Below, piece after piece: positions 46,488 through 55,598 of a stretch of DNA of 64,000 nt. Each line of letters starts with the position of its first letter. Position 1 is the first letter of the stretch. The position numbers were made by a program, and so were the translations under genes. Origin of the DNA: Acidobacteriota bacterium (lineage in GTDB: Bacteria; Acidobacteriota; Vicinamibacteria; Vicinamibacterales; SCN-69-37); NCBI GenBank assembly GCA_009694745.1, contig SHUF01000005.1, positions 1-64,000 on the forward strand. The letters are read 5' to 3'. The notes beneath the pieces were generated by a model that was not told the origin of the DNA, searched no databases, and saw only the letters and a program-made list of their open reading frames with translations.

Positions 46488-47503
46488 TACGAGTGCTTGT
46501 CACCGGCGGCGCCGGTTTTATCGGTTCCAACTTTGTGCGATGGGCGCATGATGCCCACCCCGACTGGCACATCACGACCCTCGACAAGCTGACCTATGCC
46601 GGCCGGATCGAAAACCTCGCCGAGGTCATCGAGAGTCCGCGCCATCAGTTTGTGCACGGCGACATCGCCGATGCCGCCGTGGCCGCCCCCCTGGTCCGTG
46701 GGAAGGAACTTCTGGTGCACTTCGCCGCAGAAACACATGTGGACCGTTCCATCCAGTCGGCGGCCGACTTCATCACGACCGATGTGATCGGCACGTTCGT
46801 GCTCCTCGAAGCGGCGCGACAGGCGCCGGCGCTGCGCCGGTTCATCCAAATCTCCACCGATGAGGTGTACGGCAGCGTGCCCGAAGGCGCCAGTACGGAA
46901 ACCGACGAACTGCGCCCACGCAATCCCTATTCGGCCAGCAAGGCCGGCGCCGATCGGCTGGCGTACAGCTACTGGGCCACGTACGACGTGCCCGTGATTG
47001 TGACGCGCGCGTCGAACAACTACGGGCGCAATCAGTTTCCCGAGAAAGTCATCCCGCTCTTCGTGACCAACGCCATCGACAACATCGCCCTGCCCCTGTA
47101 CGGCGATGGTCTGAACGTGCGCGACTGGCTCCACGTGGATGACCATTGCCGCGCCATCGACCTGGTCATCGAACGAGGCACCAACGGCGAGGTCTACAAC
47201 ATAGGCGGCGGCAATGAGGTCAGGAATGTCGATCTGACCAAACGCATCCTCGACTTGACGGGCCGGCCGGGTTCGCTGATTCGGCCGGTGGCCGATCGCC
47301 CGGGTCACGATCGCCGCTACGCGCTGGACACCTCGAAGCTTCGCCAACTCGGTTGGACCCCGGCGGTCGAGTTCGAAGAAGGCCTGGCCGCCACGGTGGA
47401 TTGGTACCGCCAGAACGAGTCGTGGTGGCGGCCGATCAAAGAGAAGGACCAGGCCTTCCGCGACTACTACAAGACCCAGTACGGCAACCGCGCAGGCGCG
47501 TAA
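46484..47503 (+). CDS. rfbB: dTDP-glucose 4,6-dehydratase
   Basis: A 339-residue extended SDR enzyme of dTDP-rhamnose synthesis. The NAD loop is GGAGFIGSNFVRW, the catalytic region is ISTDEVYGSV and the YSASKAGAD motif gives the Tyr-Lys pair. SNNYGRNQFPEKVIPLF is the family's substrate region. No rfbA, rfbC or rfbD lies in the window. It starts inside the lptD end (ATGA), so it is coupled. Confidence 0.94.
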   Translation: MIRVLVTGGAGFIGSNFVRWAHDAHPDWHITTLDKLTYAGRIENLAEVIESPRHQFVHGDIADAAVAAPLVRGKELLVHFAAETHVDRSIQSAADFITTDVIGTFVLLEAARQAPALRRFIQISTDEVYGSVPEGASTETDELRPRNPYSASKAGADRLAYSYWATYDVPVIVTRASNNYGRNQFPEKVIPLFVTNAIDNIALPLYGDGLNVRDWLHVDDHCRAIDLVIERGTNGEVYNIGGGNEVRNVDLTKRILDLTGRPGSLIRPVADRPGHDRRYALDTSKLRQLGWTPAVEFEEGLAATVDWYRQNESWWRPIKEKDQAFRDYYKTQYGNRAGA

Positions 47504-47509
47504 TTGGCG

Positions 47510-48436
47510 ATGACGGGCCAGCCGACTCTGGTGACCGGTGCCGCGGGATTTGCGGGGCGACACCTGGTGGCCCATCTCCGCGCCACCGCCCCCGAACGGC
47601 CTCTGCTGGCGTGGGTGCGCAGTCAGGTGGACATCACCGACAGGGAGGCGGTGAGGAACGCCGTGGCCGAGGCGCGGCCCACCCGCATCGTGCATCTGGC
47701 CGGCTCGCCGCACGTGGGTGACTCATGGCGCAGTTCCCTGCTGCCGCTGCAGACCAACGTGCTTGGCACCCACTACCTCCTTGAAGCGGTACGCCAGCAC
47801 TGCCCCGATTGCCGGATCGTCGTCGTCACGTCGGCGATGATCTACCGCACCTCGGATGCGGCGCTTGACGAGGACGCCCCACTCGAGCCGTCGAGCCCCT
47901 ACGGACTGTCGAAGCTGGCGCAAGACCAGCTCGCGCTCATCGCGGCCAGGAATGACGGCCTGCATGTGGTGGTGGCGCGGCCGTTTAATCACATCGGGCC
48001 GCACCAGAATTCCAGCTTCGCGCTGTCCAGTTTTGCCCGGCAGATCGCGCTCATCGAAGCCGGCCTCGTACCGCCAGAGATTCATGTGGGCAATCTCGAC
48101 GCCGAGCGCGACTTCACCGATGTCCGCGACGTGGCGGATGCCTATGCGCGGTTGCTTGATGCCGGCCAGCCCGGACGTGTCTACAACATCTGCTCCGACA
48201 CGCCCCATCGCATTGCTGATCTACTCAACCGGCTGATCGCCATCGCCCACGTGCCGGTCACGCTTGCGACCGACCCCGCGCGGCTGCGCCCGAGTGACCA
48301 GCTGCGCATGGTGGGCAGCAGCGCGCGGATTCGCACCGAACTGGGCTGGCGGCCGAAATGGTCGATCGACGACACGCTGGCCGATCTCCTCCGGTGGTGG
48401 CGCGCCGAAGTGGTCGCCGGCCGCGCCACGGCCTGA
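47510..48436 (+). CDS. NAD-dependent sugar-nucleotide epimerase/reductase (Rmd-like)
   Basis: A 308-residue extended SDR. The dinucleotide loop is GAAGFAGRHLVAHL, with SAMIYR and YGLSKLAQD for the catalytic residues. ARPFNHIGPHQNSSFALSSFARQIALIEAG resembles GDP-4-keto-6-deoxymannose reductase (Rmd; key RPFNHxGPxQ), suggesting GDP-rhamnose-type synthesis. With rfbB it supplies deoxysugars for surface polysaccharide. The start is ATG 47510, with a TTG two codons earlier. Confidence 0.85.
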   Translation: MTGQPTLVTGAAGFAGRHLVAHLRATAPERPLLAWVRSQVDITDREAVRNAVAEARPTRIVHLAGSPHVGDSWRSSLLPLQTNVLGTHYLLEAVRQHCPDCRIVVVTSAMIYRTSDAALDEDAPLEPSSPYGLSKLAQDQLALIAARNDGLHVVVARPFNHIGPHQNSSFALSSFARQIALIEAGLVPPEIHVGNLDAERDFTDVRDVADAYARLLDAGQPGRVYNICSDTPHRIADLLNRLIAIAHVPVTLATDPARLRPSDQLRMVGSSARIRTELGWRPKWSIDDTLADLLRWWRAEVVAGRATA

Positions 48437-48448
48437 CACAGCCGCCGC

Positions 48449-49762
48449 ATGGAGGTCAGCCGCCAGTTGTTGCATATCGGCGTCGGAGCGTTCGCGCTAC
48501 TGCTGCGCGATCTCACATGGCCCCAGGCCGTGGCACTGGCCTCGATCGCTATCGTGTTCAACGCCTTCGTGCTCCCCAGCCTTGCACCCGGCGTCTTTCG
48601 CGACACCGATCGCGGCCGTCGCTGGACCTCGGGCATCGTTTTATACCCAATAGGCGTGCTGGCATTGCTGCTCCTGTTTCCAGCGCGCCTCGATCTGGTG
48701 GCCACCACCTGGGCGATCCTGGCGGCGGGCGACGGCATGGCGACACTTGTCGGCGCGCACGTACGCACCAGCGCACTGCCGTGGAATCGCGAGAAGTCGG
48801 TGGGCGGACTCGTGGCGTTTCTCCTCTTCGGCGGCACAGCCGCTGCAGGCATGACGTGGTGGTCAGCGTCGACTCCCCCGGACGCCTGGCTGTTCGTAGC
48901 GCCAATCGCGGCGGCCGTCCTCGCGGGTTTCGCCGAGACTGCGCCCATCACCCTCGATGACAACATCACAGTGCCGGCCATGGCGGCTGCGGTCCTCTGG
49001 AGCATGAGTGACATGACGCCCGAGGTGCTCCGCGGGCATCTGGCGGCACAGGGGCCTGCAACCATGGCCCTGGTGGCGTTGAACGCGGCCGTCGCCGCCG
49101 CGGGCTGGGCCGCACGCATGGTCACAGGGGCCGGCGCCGTCACTGGCGCCTGCATCGGCGGAGTGATGATCGTCGGCAGCGGCGTCGCGGGGTGGACGAT
49201 GCTGATGGCGACATTCCTCGCCGCGTCGCTCGCCACACGCGTGGGGCATAGCCGCAAAGCGCGCGCGGGCATCGCCGAAGATCGAGGGGGCCGCCGCGGT
49301 CCAGGCAACGCGATCGCCAATACGGGCGTCGCGGCATGGGCTGCCCTGATCGCCGCCGGGTCGGCAAACCCCACAATCGCGCATTTGGCGCTGGTGGCCG
49401 CACTGGCGACGGCCGGCAGTGACACAGTGGCGAGCGAGGTGGGCAAAGCCTGGGGACGCACGACGTGGCTCCTGACCTCACTGAAGCGCGTGGCGCCCGG
49501 AACTACAGGAGCCATTTCCCTCGAAGGCACTGCGGCCGGCATCCTGTCGTCGGCGCTGCTTGCGGGGATCGGCGCCTGGGTCGGCCTCATTTCCGCAGGC
49601 GCCGTGCCGCTCGTCATCGTGGCGGCAAACGCGGCGTCGCTCATGGAAGGTGTAATCGGCGCCACGATGGAGGCTCGGGGTATGCTGACCAACGACGTCG
49701 TCAATTTCGTGAACTCCGCGATGGGCGCGGGTGTGGCGATGCTGGCCTGGTCACTCTTTTAA
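48449..49762 (+). CDS. fused VTE5-like prenol kinase and VTE6-like (DUF92) protein
   Basis: A 437-residue membrane protein with about ten helices. The N-terminal part (about 1-175) resembles phytol/dolichol kinases: SRQLLHIGVG, AAGDGMATLVGA and LPWNREKSVGGL. The C-terminal part (about 185-437) is DUF92, the family of plant VTE6 phytyl-phosphate kinase, with TGAGAVTGA, ATAGSDTVASEVGK and the ending NDVVNFVNSAMGAG. Together they would convert a prenyl alcohol to its diphosphate in two steps. The UbiA gene six bases downstream could use that product. The activity is inferred from family knowledge. Confidence 0.85.
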   Translation: MEVSRQLLHIGVGAFALLLRDLTWPQAVALASIAIVFNAFVLPSLAPGVFRDTDRGRRWTSGIVLYPIGVLALLLLFPARLDLVATTWAILAAGDGMATLVGAHVRTSALPWNREKSVGGLVAFLLFGGTAAAGMTWWSASTPPDAWLFVAPIAAAVLAGFAETAPITLDDNITVPAMAAAVLWSMSDMTPEVLRGHLAAQGPATMALVALNAAVAAAGWAARMVTGAGAVTGACIGGVMIVGSGVAGWTMLMATFLAASLATRVGHSRKARAGIAEDRGGRRGPGNAIANTGVAAWAALIAAGSANPTIAHLALVAALATAGSDTVASEVGKAWGRTTWLLTSLKRVAPGTTGAISLEGTAAGILSSALLAGIGAWVGLISAGAVPLVIVAANAASLMEGVIGATMEARGMLTNDVVNFVNSAMGAGVAMLAWSLF

Positions 49763-49768
49763 CCTGCG

Positions 49769-50677
49769 ATGGCGGACTGGCGCACCTATTCGGATCTGGC
49801 CCGGCCCTTCACGCTGGTCGCACCCGCGCTGGGGTTCTTTTCTGGCGCGGTCACGGCGATTGGCGCAGCGCCCCAGGAAGCGTGGAGCCTGGAACTGCTC
49901 GTGCCGGCCATTACCGGCGCCGTCATGGCCGCGGTCTTCAACGCCGGCAGTAACGCCCTGAACCAGATCTATGATCTGGAGATCGATCGCGTCAACAAGC
50001 CGAAACGGCCGCTCACCTCTGGCCGGATGACCATCCGTCAGGCCTGGTGGTTTACGGGAGTCGCCTACGCGCTGACGTTGCTGCTCGCCTGGCTTGTGGC
50101 GCCAGGTGGACGCCATGAGTGTTTCTGGATCGTGGCGGTCGCGGTCGTGGCGACGATTATTTACTCCGTACCGCCGTTGCGCACCAAGCAGCGCGGCATG
50201 TGGGCCAACGTCACGATCGCCATTCCGCGCGGTGTCCTGCTCAAAGTGGCGGGCTGGTCTGCGGTCAAGTCGGCGATGGGCCTGGAGCCGTGGTTCATCG
50301 GCGGCATTTTCGGACTGTTCCTGCTCGGCGCATCAACGACCAAGGACTTTGCCGATATGGCCGGCGACGCACGCGGTGGCTGTCGCACGCTGCCCATCAT
50401 CCACGGCGCCAAGAAAGCCGCATGGCTGATCTCGCCGTCCTTCGTGCTGCCGTTCCTGATGATCAACCTCGGCACCTGGCTGGGTATCCTGACCGGGCAG
50501 GTGGTGCTGTTGCACGCGCTCGGCGCAGGCATGGCCCTGTACGGCGCCTACGTCTGCTACCTCATGCTGCGCCGGCCCGAAGAGCTCGCCACGGACGAAA
50601 ACCACGTCTCGTGGGCGCACATGTATCGAATGATGTTCGCGCTCCAGATCGGCTTCGCGCTGGCCTATGTACTCTAG
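49769..50677 (+). CDS. UbiA-family prenyltransferase
   Basis: A 302-residue membrane enzyme with about eight or nine helices. The first aspartate motif NALNQIYDLEIDRVNKPKRPL binds the prenyl diphosphate through magnesium, and the second is TTKDFADMAGDARGG. It attaches an isoprenoid chain to an aromatic or polar acceptor, as in quinone, tocopherol, chlorophyll or archaeal-type lipid synthesis. The position beside the kinase fusion suggests a salvage route for its donor. The acceptor is unknown. It overlaps the convergent htpX by four bases. Confidence 0.9.
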   Translation: MADWRTYSDLARPFTLVAPALGFFSGAVTAIGAAPQEAWSLELLVPAITGAVMAAVFNAGSNALNQIYDLEIDRVNKPKRPLTSGRMTIRQAWWFTGVAYALTLLLAWLVAPGGRHECFWIVAVAVVATIIYSVPPLRTKQRGMWANVTIAIPRGVLLKVAGWSAVKSAMGLEPWFIGGIFGLFLLGASTTKDFADMAGDARGGCRTLPIIHGAKKAAWLISPSFVLPFLMINLGTWLGILTGQVVLLHALGAGMALYGAYVCYLMLRRPEELATDENHVSWAHMYRMMFALQIGFALAYVL

Positions 50678-51504
50678 GCGCCGAATTGCAGGCGCATGAG
50701 CGCGTCCACGCGCGCCTGGGTGGGCGGATGGGTGGAGAACAGCGAACTGAACCCTTTGCCCGTCAGGGGCGACACGATGAACATGTGCGCCGTGGCCTGG
50801 TTGGCGTCCATGGGAATCTGCTTCGAACCGGCTTCCAGGCGCTTGAGGGCCTGGGCGAGGCCGAGGGGCGATCCGGCGATTTGCGCGCCTGTGCGATCGG
50901 CCACAAACTCCCGCGAACGAGACACCGCCATCTGAATCAGCGACGCGGCAATCGGCGCCAGGAGCATTGTGGCAATCAGCGCGATTGGGCTCGGACCGTT
51001 CTCGCGGTCGCGGCCGCCGCCAAAGAACATCGCAAACTGCGCCAGCATGGTGATGGCGGCACCGATGGTGGCCGCCACACTGCTGATCAGGATGTCGCGG
51101 TTCTTCACGTGGGCAAGCTCGTGCGCCATCACACCTTCAAGCTCGCTGTCAGACAGGAGCCGCATGATGCCTTCGGTGGCCGCGACGGCCGCGTGCTGCG
51201 GATTCCGCCCGGTGGCAAACGCGTTCGGAGACATGTCGGGAATCACGTAGACCTTGGGCATGGGCAGTTCCGCGCGGCGGGCCAAACGGGCGGTCATGTC
51301 GTACAACCGGTGCCCGGCCGACACTTCCTGCGCGCGATACATCTTCAGCACGATCTTGTCGGAAAACCAGTAGCTGCCGATGTTCATGACCACGGCAATG
51401 CCAAACGCGATCACTAGGCCGGACTGTCCGCCCAGAACCGTACCCACGGTCAGGAACAAGCCACTCAACGCGCCCAGCAACACGACCGTCTTCAAACCAC
51501 TCAT
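50674..51504 (-). CDS. htpX: membrane zinc metalloprotease HtpX
   Basis: A 276-residue M48 protease of inner-membrane quality control. The zinc motif is VMAHELAHVKNRD near residue 130, the third ligand glutamate is in SREFVADRTGA, and four hydrophobic helices flank them. STHPPTQARVDAL closes the protein as is typical. The ATG at 51504 has GGGAG ten bases upstream; GTG 51513 is an alternative. Confidence 0.95.
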   Translation of the reverse strand: MSGLKTVVLLGALSGLFLTVGTVLGGQSGLVIAFGIAVVMNIGSYWFSDKIVLKMYRAQEVSAGHRLYDMTARLARRAELPMPKVYVIPDMSPNAFATGRNPQHAAVAATEGIMRLLSDSELEGVMAHELAHVKNRDILISSVAATIGAAITMLAQFAMFFGGGRDRENGPSPIALIATMLLAPIAASLIQMAVSRSREFVADRTGAQIAGSPLGLAQALKRLEAGSKQIPMDANQATAHMFIVSPLTGKGFSSLFSTHPPTQARVDALMRLQFGA

Positions 51505-51578
51505 GTGTGCCACTCTCCCAGTTGGTGTAGAGCTTCAATTATGCCACGAGGGCCAAACCGGCCCTGACGGCGTCTTGT

Positions 51579-51584
51579 TATAAT
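51579..51584 (+). promoter_or_regulatory. extended -10 element before the small exported protein
   Basis: TGT followed by a perfect TATAAT ends eight bases before the ATG at 51593. The predicted transcript has at most two leader bases. Confidence 0.55.
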
Positions 51585-51592
51585 GGCTCCGA

Positions 51593-52072
51593 ATGCGGAT
51601 GACACGTTTCATCGCCTGGCTGTTCGCGGCGGCTTGTGTCGTGTCGGGTGGGGTGCGCACGAGCGCGCAGGTGCCGGTCCCGTTCCCGGGCGCCGGCCGT
51701 GGCGCGGCAGTGGTGCAGACGGCGCCCGATCTATCTGCGGGAGTGCCGCTGTATCCAGCCGCGCAGTTTCTTGAGACGTTTGATGCCGGCAAGGGCCAGC
51801 AGTACCACCTGTATGGCACCGACGCGCCGTTCGCGGAGATCGTGACCTATTACAAGACCACACTCAAGAACAGCGGCCGCGTGATCTTCCAGGGGCCGCT
51901 CATGCACCAGTTCGACCTCGGCCGGTTCCAGGAAGACGCGATGGCGTATCCGCCGAGTGTGGTGGTGAAGGACTACACGTGGAACGGGCAGACGGGCTAC
52001 CTGCATGTGGCTGGCTCGACCAGCACCCGCTACAAAACGATCATCCAGATCGTCAAGCCTCCCGAGCGCTAG
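51593..52072 (+). CDS. exported protein of unknown function
   Basis: 159 residues. A clear signal peptide (MRMTRFIAWLFAAACVVSGG, cleavage near TSAQ) is followed by a small soluble domain. One stretch, GTDAPFAEIVTYYKTTLKNSG, resembles the 'xxVxxYYxxxLxxxGW' pattern of small lipoproteins that bind ligands through a single alpha/beta unit. I cannot name a family with confidence. It lies alone between htpX and the convergent TonB receptor. Confidence 0.7.
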   Translation: MRMTRFIAWLFAAACVVSGGVRTSAQVPVPFPGAGRGAAVVQTAPDLSAGVPLYPAAQFLETFDAGKGQQYHLYGTDAPFAEIVTYYKTTLKNSGRVIFQGPLMHQFDLGRFQEDAMAYPPSVVVKDYTWNGQTGYLHVAGSTSTRYKTIIQIVKPPER

Positions 52073-52086
52073 GAGGTCGCGGCGGC

Positions 52087-52153
52087 TGTCCGGGAACCGG
52101 CCTGTTGCCGGGAGCGCAGGACATCCGCCTGCGCCCCCGAAGCCGGCCGGACA
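52087..52153. repeat. nested hairpins between convergent genes
   Basis: An outer TGTCCGG/CCGGACA pair (52087-52093 with 52147-52153) encloses an inner GCGCAGG/CCTGCGC hairpin (52114-52120 with 52128-52134). It could be a terminator without a T-tract or an interspersed palindromic element. The rest of the 156-base gap shows nothing else. Confidence 0.4.
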
Positions 52154-52228
52154 ACCCAGCCGCGAACAGTGTAATCATGACCCGGACGCATGACGCCGGG
52201 GTGTCGAATGGGACACGCGCCCGTTAAA

Positions 52229-52939
52229 TCAGAATCGGACCTGCACGCCCAGCTGCAGCTGCCTCGGGTCGTAGGTGGACGTAATGGTGCCGAACCCTGC
52301 CGCGCTGCGATTGCCATTGGGCGCGCGAAAGTTCGCGCGGTTCATCAGGTTGAACACCTCCAGGCGGAACTCCATCTGGCTCGCCCGCCACGGCAGCGTC
52401 ACATTCTTCGACAGCGCCATGTCGATCTGCCAGACGAGGGGCCCGCGCACGTTGTTGCGCGGCGCGTTCCCGAACGGCTGGCTCGGGTCTGTGGGAATCA
52501 CCACCGCGTCCTTGCTGAACCAGTTCGTGATGGACCGCTGGCCTTCAGACACCATCGGATCCCCGACCAGGTTTGGCCGATAGATGTTGGCTCCGCGGAA
52601 GTCCTGCTGGATGCCAGACACCGCGAACGCCGTGCCGGCCGTGTAGGTGAACGTCACCGGGTCGCCGGCATACACGCTGTTGATGGCCGCGAGCTGCCAT
52701 CCACCGAGCAGCACATCCAGGGCTGGTGAGATGCCGCCCAGGAAGCGCCGGCCACGACCCACCGGCAGTTCCCACACCAGACTGGTCGTGCTGTTAAAGG
52801 GCTGGTGATATCCCGAGAGGCCGTAATCGGCGTCCATGTTGTAGAAGTCCTGGGGCGCTGGTGCGTTGCCGTTGGCGTTTTCAAGCGAACCCGCGCCGTT
52901 GTCCTTGCTCTCAGAAAGCGTCAGCGAACTAAGGAACAT
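52229..52939 (-). CDS. TonB-dependent receptor, C-terminal barrel part (frame-broken)
   Basis: About 236 residues forming the last strands of an Oar-like outer-membrane barrel, ending in the aromatic terminal strand LQLGVQVRF typical of outer-membrane proteins. The frame extends upstream without a stop as AVRTYAFNGGRSAYKALQAKLEWRARGGL (read in pieces), which continues the N-terminal part exactly. The ATG at 52939 is therefore only the first start codon after the break, not a true start. See the entry for 52939-55479. Confidence 0.85.
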   Translation of the reverse strand: MFLSSLTLSESKDNGAGSLENANGNAPAPQDFYNMDADYGLSGYHQPFNSTTSLVWELPVGRGRRFLGGISPALDVLLGGWQLAAINSVYAGDPVTFTYTAGTAFAVSGIQQDFRGANIYRPNLVGDPMVSEGQRSITNWFSKDAVVIPTDPSQPFGNAPRNNVRGPLVWQIDMALSKNVTLPWRASQMEFRLEVFNLMNRANFRAPNGNRSAAGFGTITSTYDPRQLQLGVQVRF

Positions 52940-55479
52940 CAAACCGCCACGGGCGCGCCATTCGAGCTTGGCCTGCAGGGCCTTGTAGGCCGAACGTCCG
53001 CCGTTGAAGGCATAGGTGCGAACTGCGAAATCGGCCGCCGCGCCTGGAGCGGAATGGTGCCGGCGGCATTGTTCGGCGTCGCCTGGTTGAAGTTGGCAAA
53101 CAGCAGCAGACCGTCGGCCTTGTTGCCCACGTACGCGAGGTCCACCACCACGTTGCGGAACAACTCGCGCTGGACAGACACATGCCAGCTCTGGACACGG
53201 CTGGAACGGTAGTCCTCAGGCATGTAGGTGATGTTGGCGGCCAGAGGATTGAACTTGCTCGGGTCGGTCAGGTCCGCCGGGTACCCCTGCTGTGTGGTCC
53301 GGAACGTCGAATCCAGAGCGTTCCCCTGCACCACCACTGCGTTCACCACCTGCGGGCCGTTCATGGGCAGGATGTTGGCGCCGCCCTCACGATGGAAGTG
53401 CACGTAGCTGATGCCATAGCCACCTCGGAACACCGTTTCGGGTGTGAGCGTGTACGCAAGACCCAGGCGAGGCCCGAAGTTGTTCCGGTCGGGATTGATC
53501 GTGGACCGGTCCTTCAGGTTGCCGTCGCGGGCCACCACCATCTTCAGGCCGGCGGGATCAAAATTCGAGAGCACGTTGTTCTTCTCCCACATCGACGTGG
53601 CGTACTCGTACCTGAGACCGAGGTTGACGGTCAGGCGGTCGTTGACGCGAATGTCATCCTGGGCATACAGGAAGTGTATGTTCTGGCGCATGTCCGCCAC
53701 CAGGATGTTGCTGAGCGCGAAGGTGCCCCGCATCCCGAACATGAAGTCGGCCAGGTTGTACACGTTGTTGGCCGCCGCACCGGTGGGACGAGAGAACTGG
53801 CTCGCGTACTGGTCGCGGCCGTACAACGGATTGACGTCCTGCACCTGCGTCTGGATGTGCTGGAACTCATACCCGGCCTTGGCGGAGTGCCGGCCCCAGC
53901 TGCGGGTGTAGTTGATTTTCGGATTAAAAACCGTCGGCCACTGCCACTGCGGATTGGTCGCCTGGCGGCCCAGGGTGGTGTAGCCCGTGATGAGCTGCGA
54001 CGGCAGGCCCCCGGCGACCCGTGGATCGGTCGGCAGGCCGCTGATGCCGTACGCGTCAAGCGCGGACGCCGATCCCAGCGCCGGGGGATTCTTGCCGGCC
54101 TCGGTCCGCGACCACCCCAAACGGAACTCGAGCAGCGAACTGCTGTCCACCACGTACGTTGACCCTACGGCAATCTGGAGGTTGTCCGCATACGTGGTGC
54201 CATTCCCGTCGCCCCCGGATGGTCCGGGTATTCCTGCCTGATCCAGGACCTCAGATGATCGCCAACCGAACCTGCCAAACGACGTCCAGTTCGGGTTGAT
54301 CACCACATCAATCATGCCGCCAGCCTTGTTGCTGACTGTCTTCTGGGTGGTCAGCGCCACGTAGTTGTTGGCCGTGCCCGACGAGGTGGGCTCGGGAAGA
54401 TCCCGCAAGACCTTGGCGGCAAACGCCGACATCGGCACCGGCGTGCCGGCCGGGTACACCTGGCCTGTCTGCGGATGACGAACCGCCACGCTAAACACAC
54501 CGTCCCTCTGCGCCATCGTCGGAATCGTCGAGGTGGACACGGTCGTGCGGTTCTGGCGCAAGCCCTCAAAGTCACCGAAAAAAAACGCCCGGTTCCTCGC
54601 CAGTGGGCCACCGATGACGCCGCCGAACTGATTACGGTCGAAGGTGGGCGCCTGCCCGGTGGCGGGCTTGAAATAGCCCTCGGACGTCAGCGAGCTGTCC
54701 CGAAAACACTCCCATGCGCCCAGATGAAACTGGTTGTTGCCGCTGCGATACGCGACGTTGACGGTGGCGCCGGCCGCACGTCCGTACTCGGCACTCATGT
54801 TGTTGGTCACCACCTGGAACTCACCGACCGCGTCAGGCGCGGGCTGCATGACCTGATTCGAGAATCCCTGGTTGCTGGTACCATACGCGTTGTTGTCCAC
54901 ACCATCAATGAAGAAGTTGTTGAAGGTGCTGCGCAACCCGTTCACGTTGAAGGATCCTTCGCGGGATGAGGCGAGTGCCGACGGCCGCACGCCGGTGGTC
55001 AGAAGCGCAAGGGCGGAATACTCACGATTGATGACGGGCAGTTTCTGCAGGTCGGCGCCCCGAATCGTCTGGCCGCGCTGGCTGGTGTCCGTGTCGAGCA
55101 CGTCGGTGCCCGCGCTCACGGTGACGGTCTCCGATAACACGCCCACAGCCAGCGCCAGGTCCACGCGCCGCCGCGCGCCGATACTGACCTGCACGTTGTC
55201 CGCCAGCGCCAGAGAGAACCCGGCCTTCTCTGCGGTCACGACGTAGGTGCCGATACGCACCGTGAAAAACTCATAGGTGCCTGACGCATCGGTCATCGCC
55301 GTGGCGCTCACGCCGGTTGCCACGTTGGTCAACGTCACTTTCGCAGCCGCCACCACCGCGCCGGACGCGTCCGACACGATACCCCCCACGGCCGCGGTCT
55401 CGAACTGCGCGTGCGCAGAGACCGGAAGGCACCACATCAACACGGCACACACACTCACACGAATCACTCGCTTCAACAT
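52939..55479 (-). CDS. Oar-like TonB-dependent receptor with carboxypeptidase-regulatory domain (frame-broken at the 3' end)
   Basis: 846 residues in this frame. A signal peptide (about 1-25) is followed by a carboxypeptidase-regulatory-like domain (about 30-110; GGIVSDASGAVVAAAKVTLTN), a plug (GADLQKLPVINREY, then NVNGLRSTFNNFFIDGVDNN) and most of the barrel. Acidobacterial receptors of this type often import carbohydrate or peptide material using TonB-ExbBD. The last about 30 residues are out of frame; the true C-terminus is in the other frame (52229). One missing base near 53030-53045 would restore about 1,080 residues. The ATG at 55479 has GGAGGA six to seven bases upstream. Confidence 0.9.
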   Translation of the reverse strand: MLKRVIRVSVCAVLMWCLPVSAHAQFETAAVGGIVSDASGAVVAAAKVTLTNVATGVSATAMTDASGTYEFFTVRIGTYVVTAEKAGFSLALADNVQVSIGARRRVDLALAVGVLSETVTVSAGTDVLDTDTSQRGQTIRGADLQKLPVINREYSALALLTTGVRPSALASSREGSFNVNGLRSTFNNFFIDGVDNNAYGTSNQGFSNQVMQPAPDAVGEFQVVTNNMSAEYGRAAGATVNVAYRSGNNQFHLGAWECFRDSSLTSEGYFKPATGQAPTFDRNQFGGVIGGPLARNRAFFFGDFEGLRQNRTTVSTSTIPTMAQRDGVFSVAVRHPQTGQVYPAGTPVPMSAFAAKVLRDLPEPTSSGTANNYVALTTQKTVSNKAGGMIDVVINPNWTSFGRFGWRSSEVLDQAGIPGPSGGDGNGTTYADNLQIAVGSTYVVDSSSLLEFRLGWSRTEAGKNPPALGSASALDAYGISGLPTDPRVAGGLPSQLITGYTTLGRQATNPQWQWPTVFNPKINYTRSWGRHSAKAGYEFQHIQTQVQDVNPLYGRDQYASQFSRPTGAAANNVYNLADFMFGMRGTFALSNILVADMRQNIHFLYAQDDIRVNDRLTVNLGLRYEYATSMWEKNNVLSNFDPAGLKMVVARDGNLKDRSTINPDRNNFGPRLGLAYTLTPETVFRGGYGISYVHFHREGGANILPMNGPQVVNAVVVQGNALDSTFRTTQQGYPADLTDPSKFNPLAANITYMPEDYRSSRVQSWHVSVQRELFRNVVVDLAYVGNKADGLLLFANFNQATPNNAAGTIPLQARRPISQFAPMPSTADVRPTRPCRPSSNGAPVAV

Positions 55480-55598
55480 GCTCGTTCCTCCGCGAACGAC
55501 GCTACCGGGTGGGCGAGACGACCGTGTGAGAACCTTGCAGCATTCTGGTAGCGACACGTGTCACGCGATTGTCACGACAGGCGGGTAGCGTGATCGCC

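Noticed and set aside
52229..52939. An independent small outer-membrane protein
   Set aside because: It lacks a signal peptide, and the frame continues upstream into the missing barrel strands of the receptor, so it is the receptor's C-terminus.
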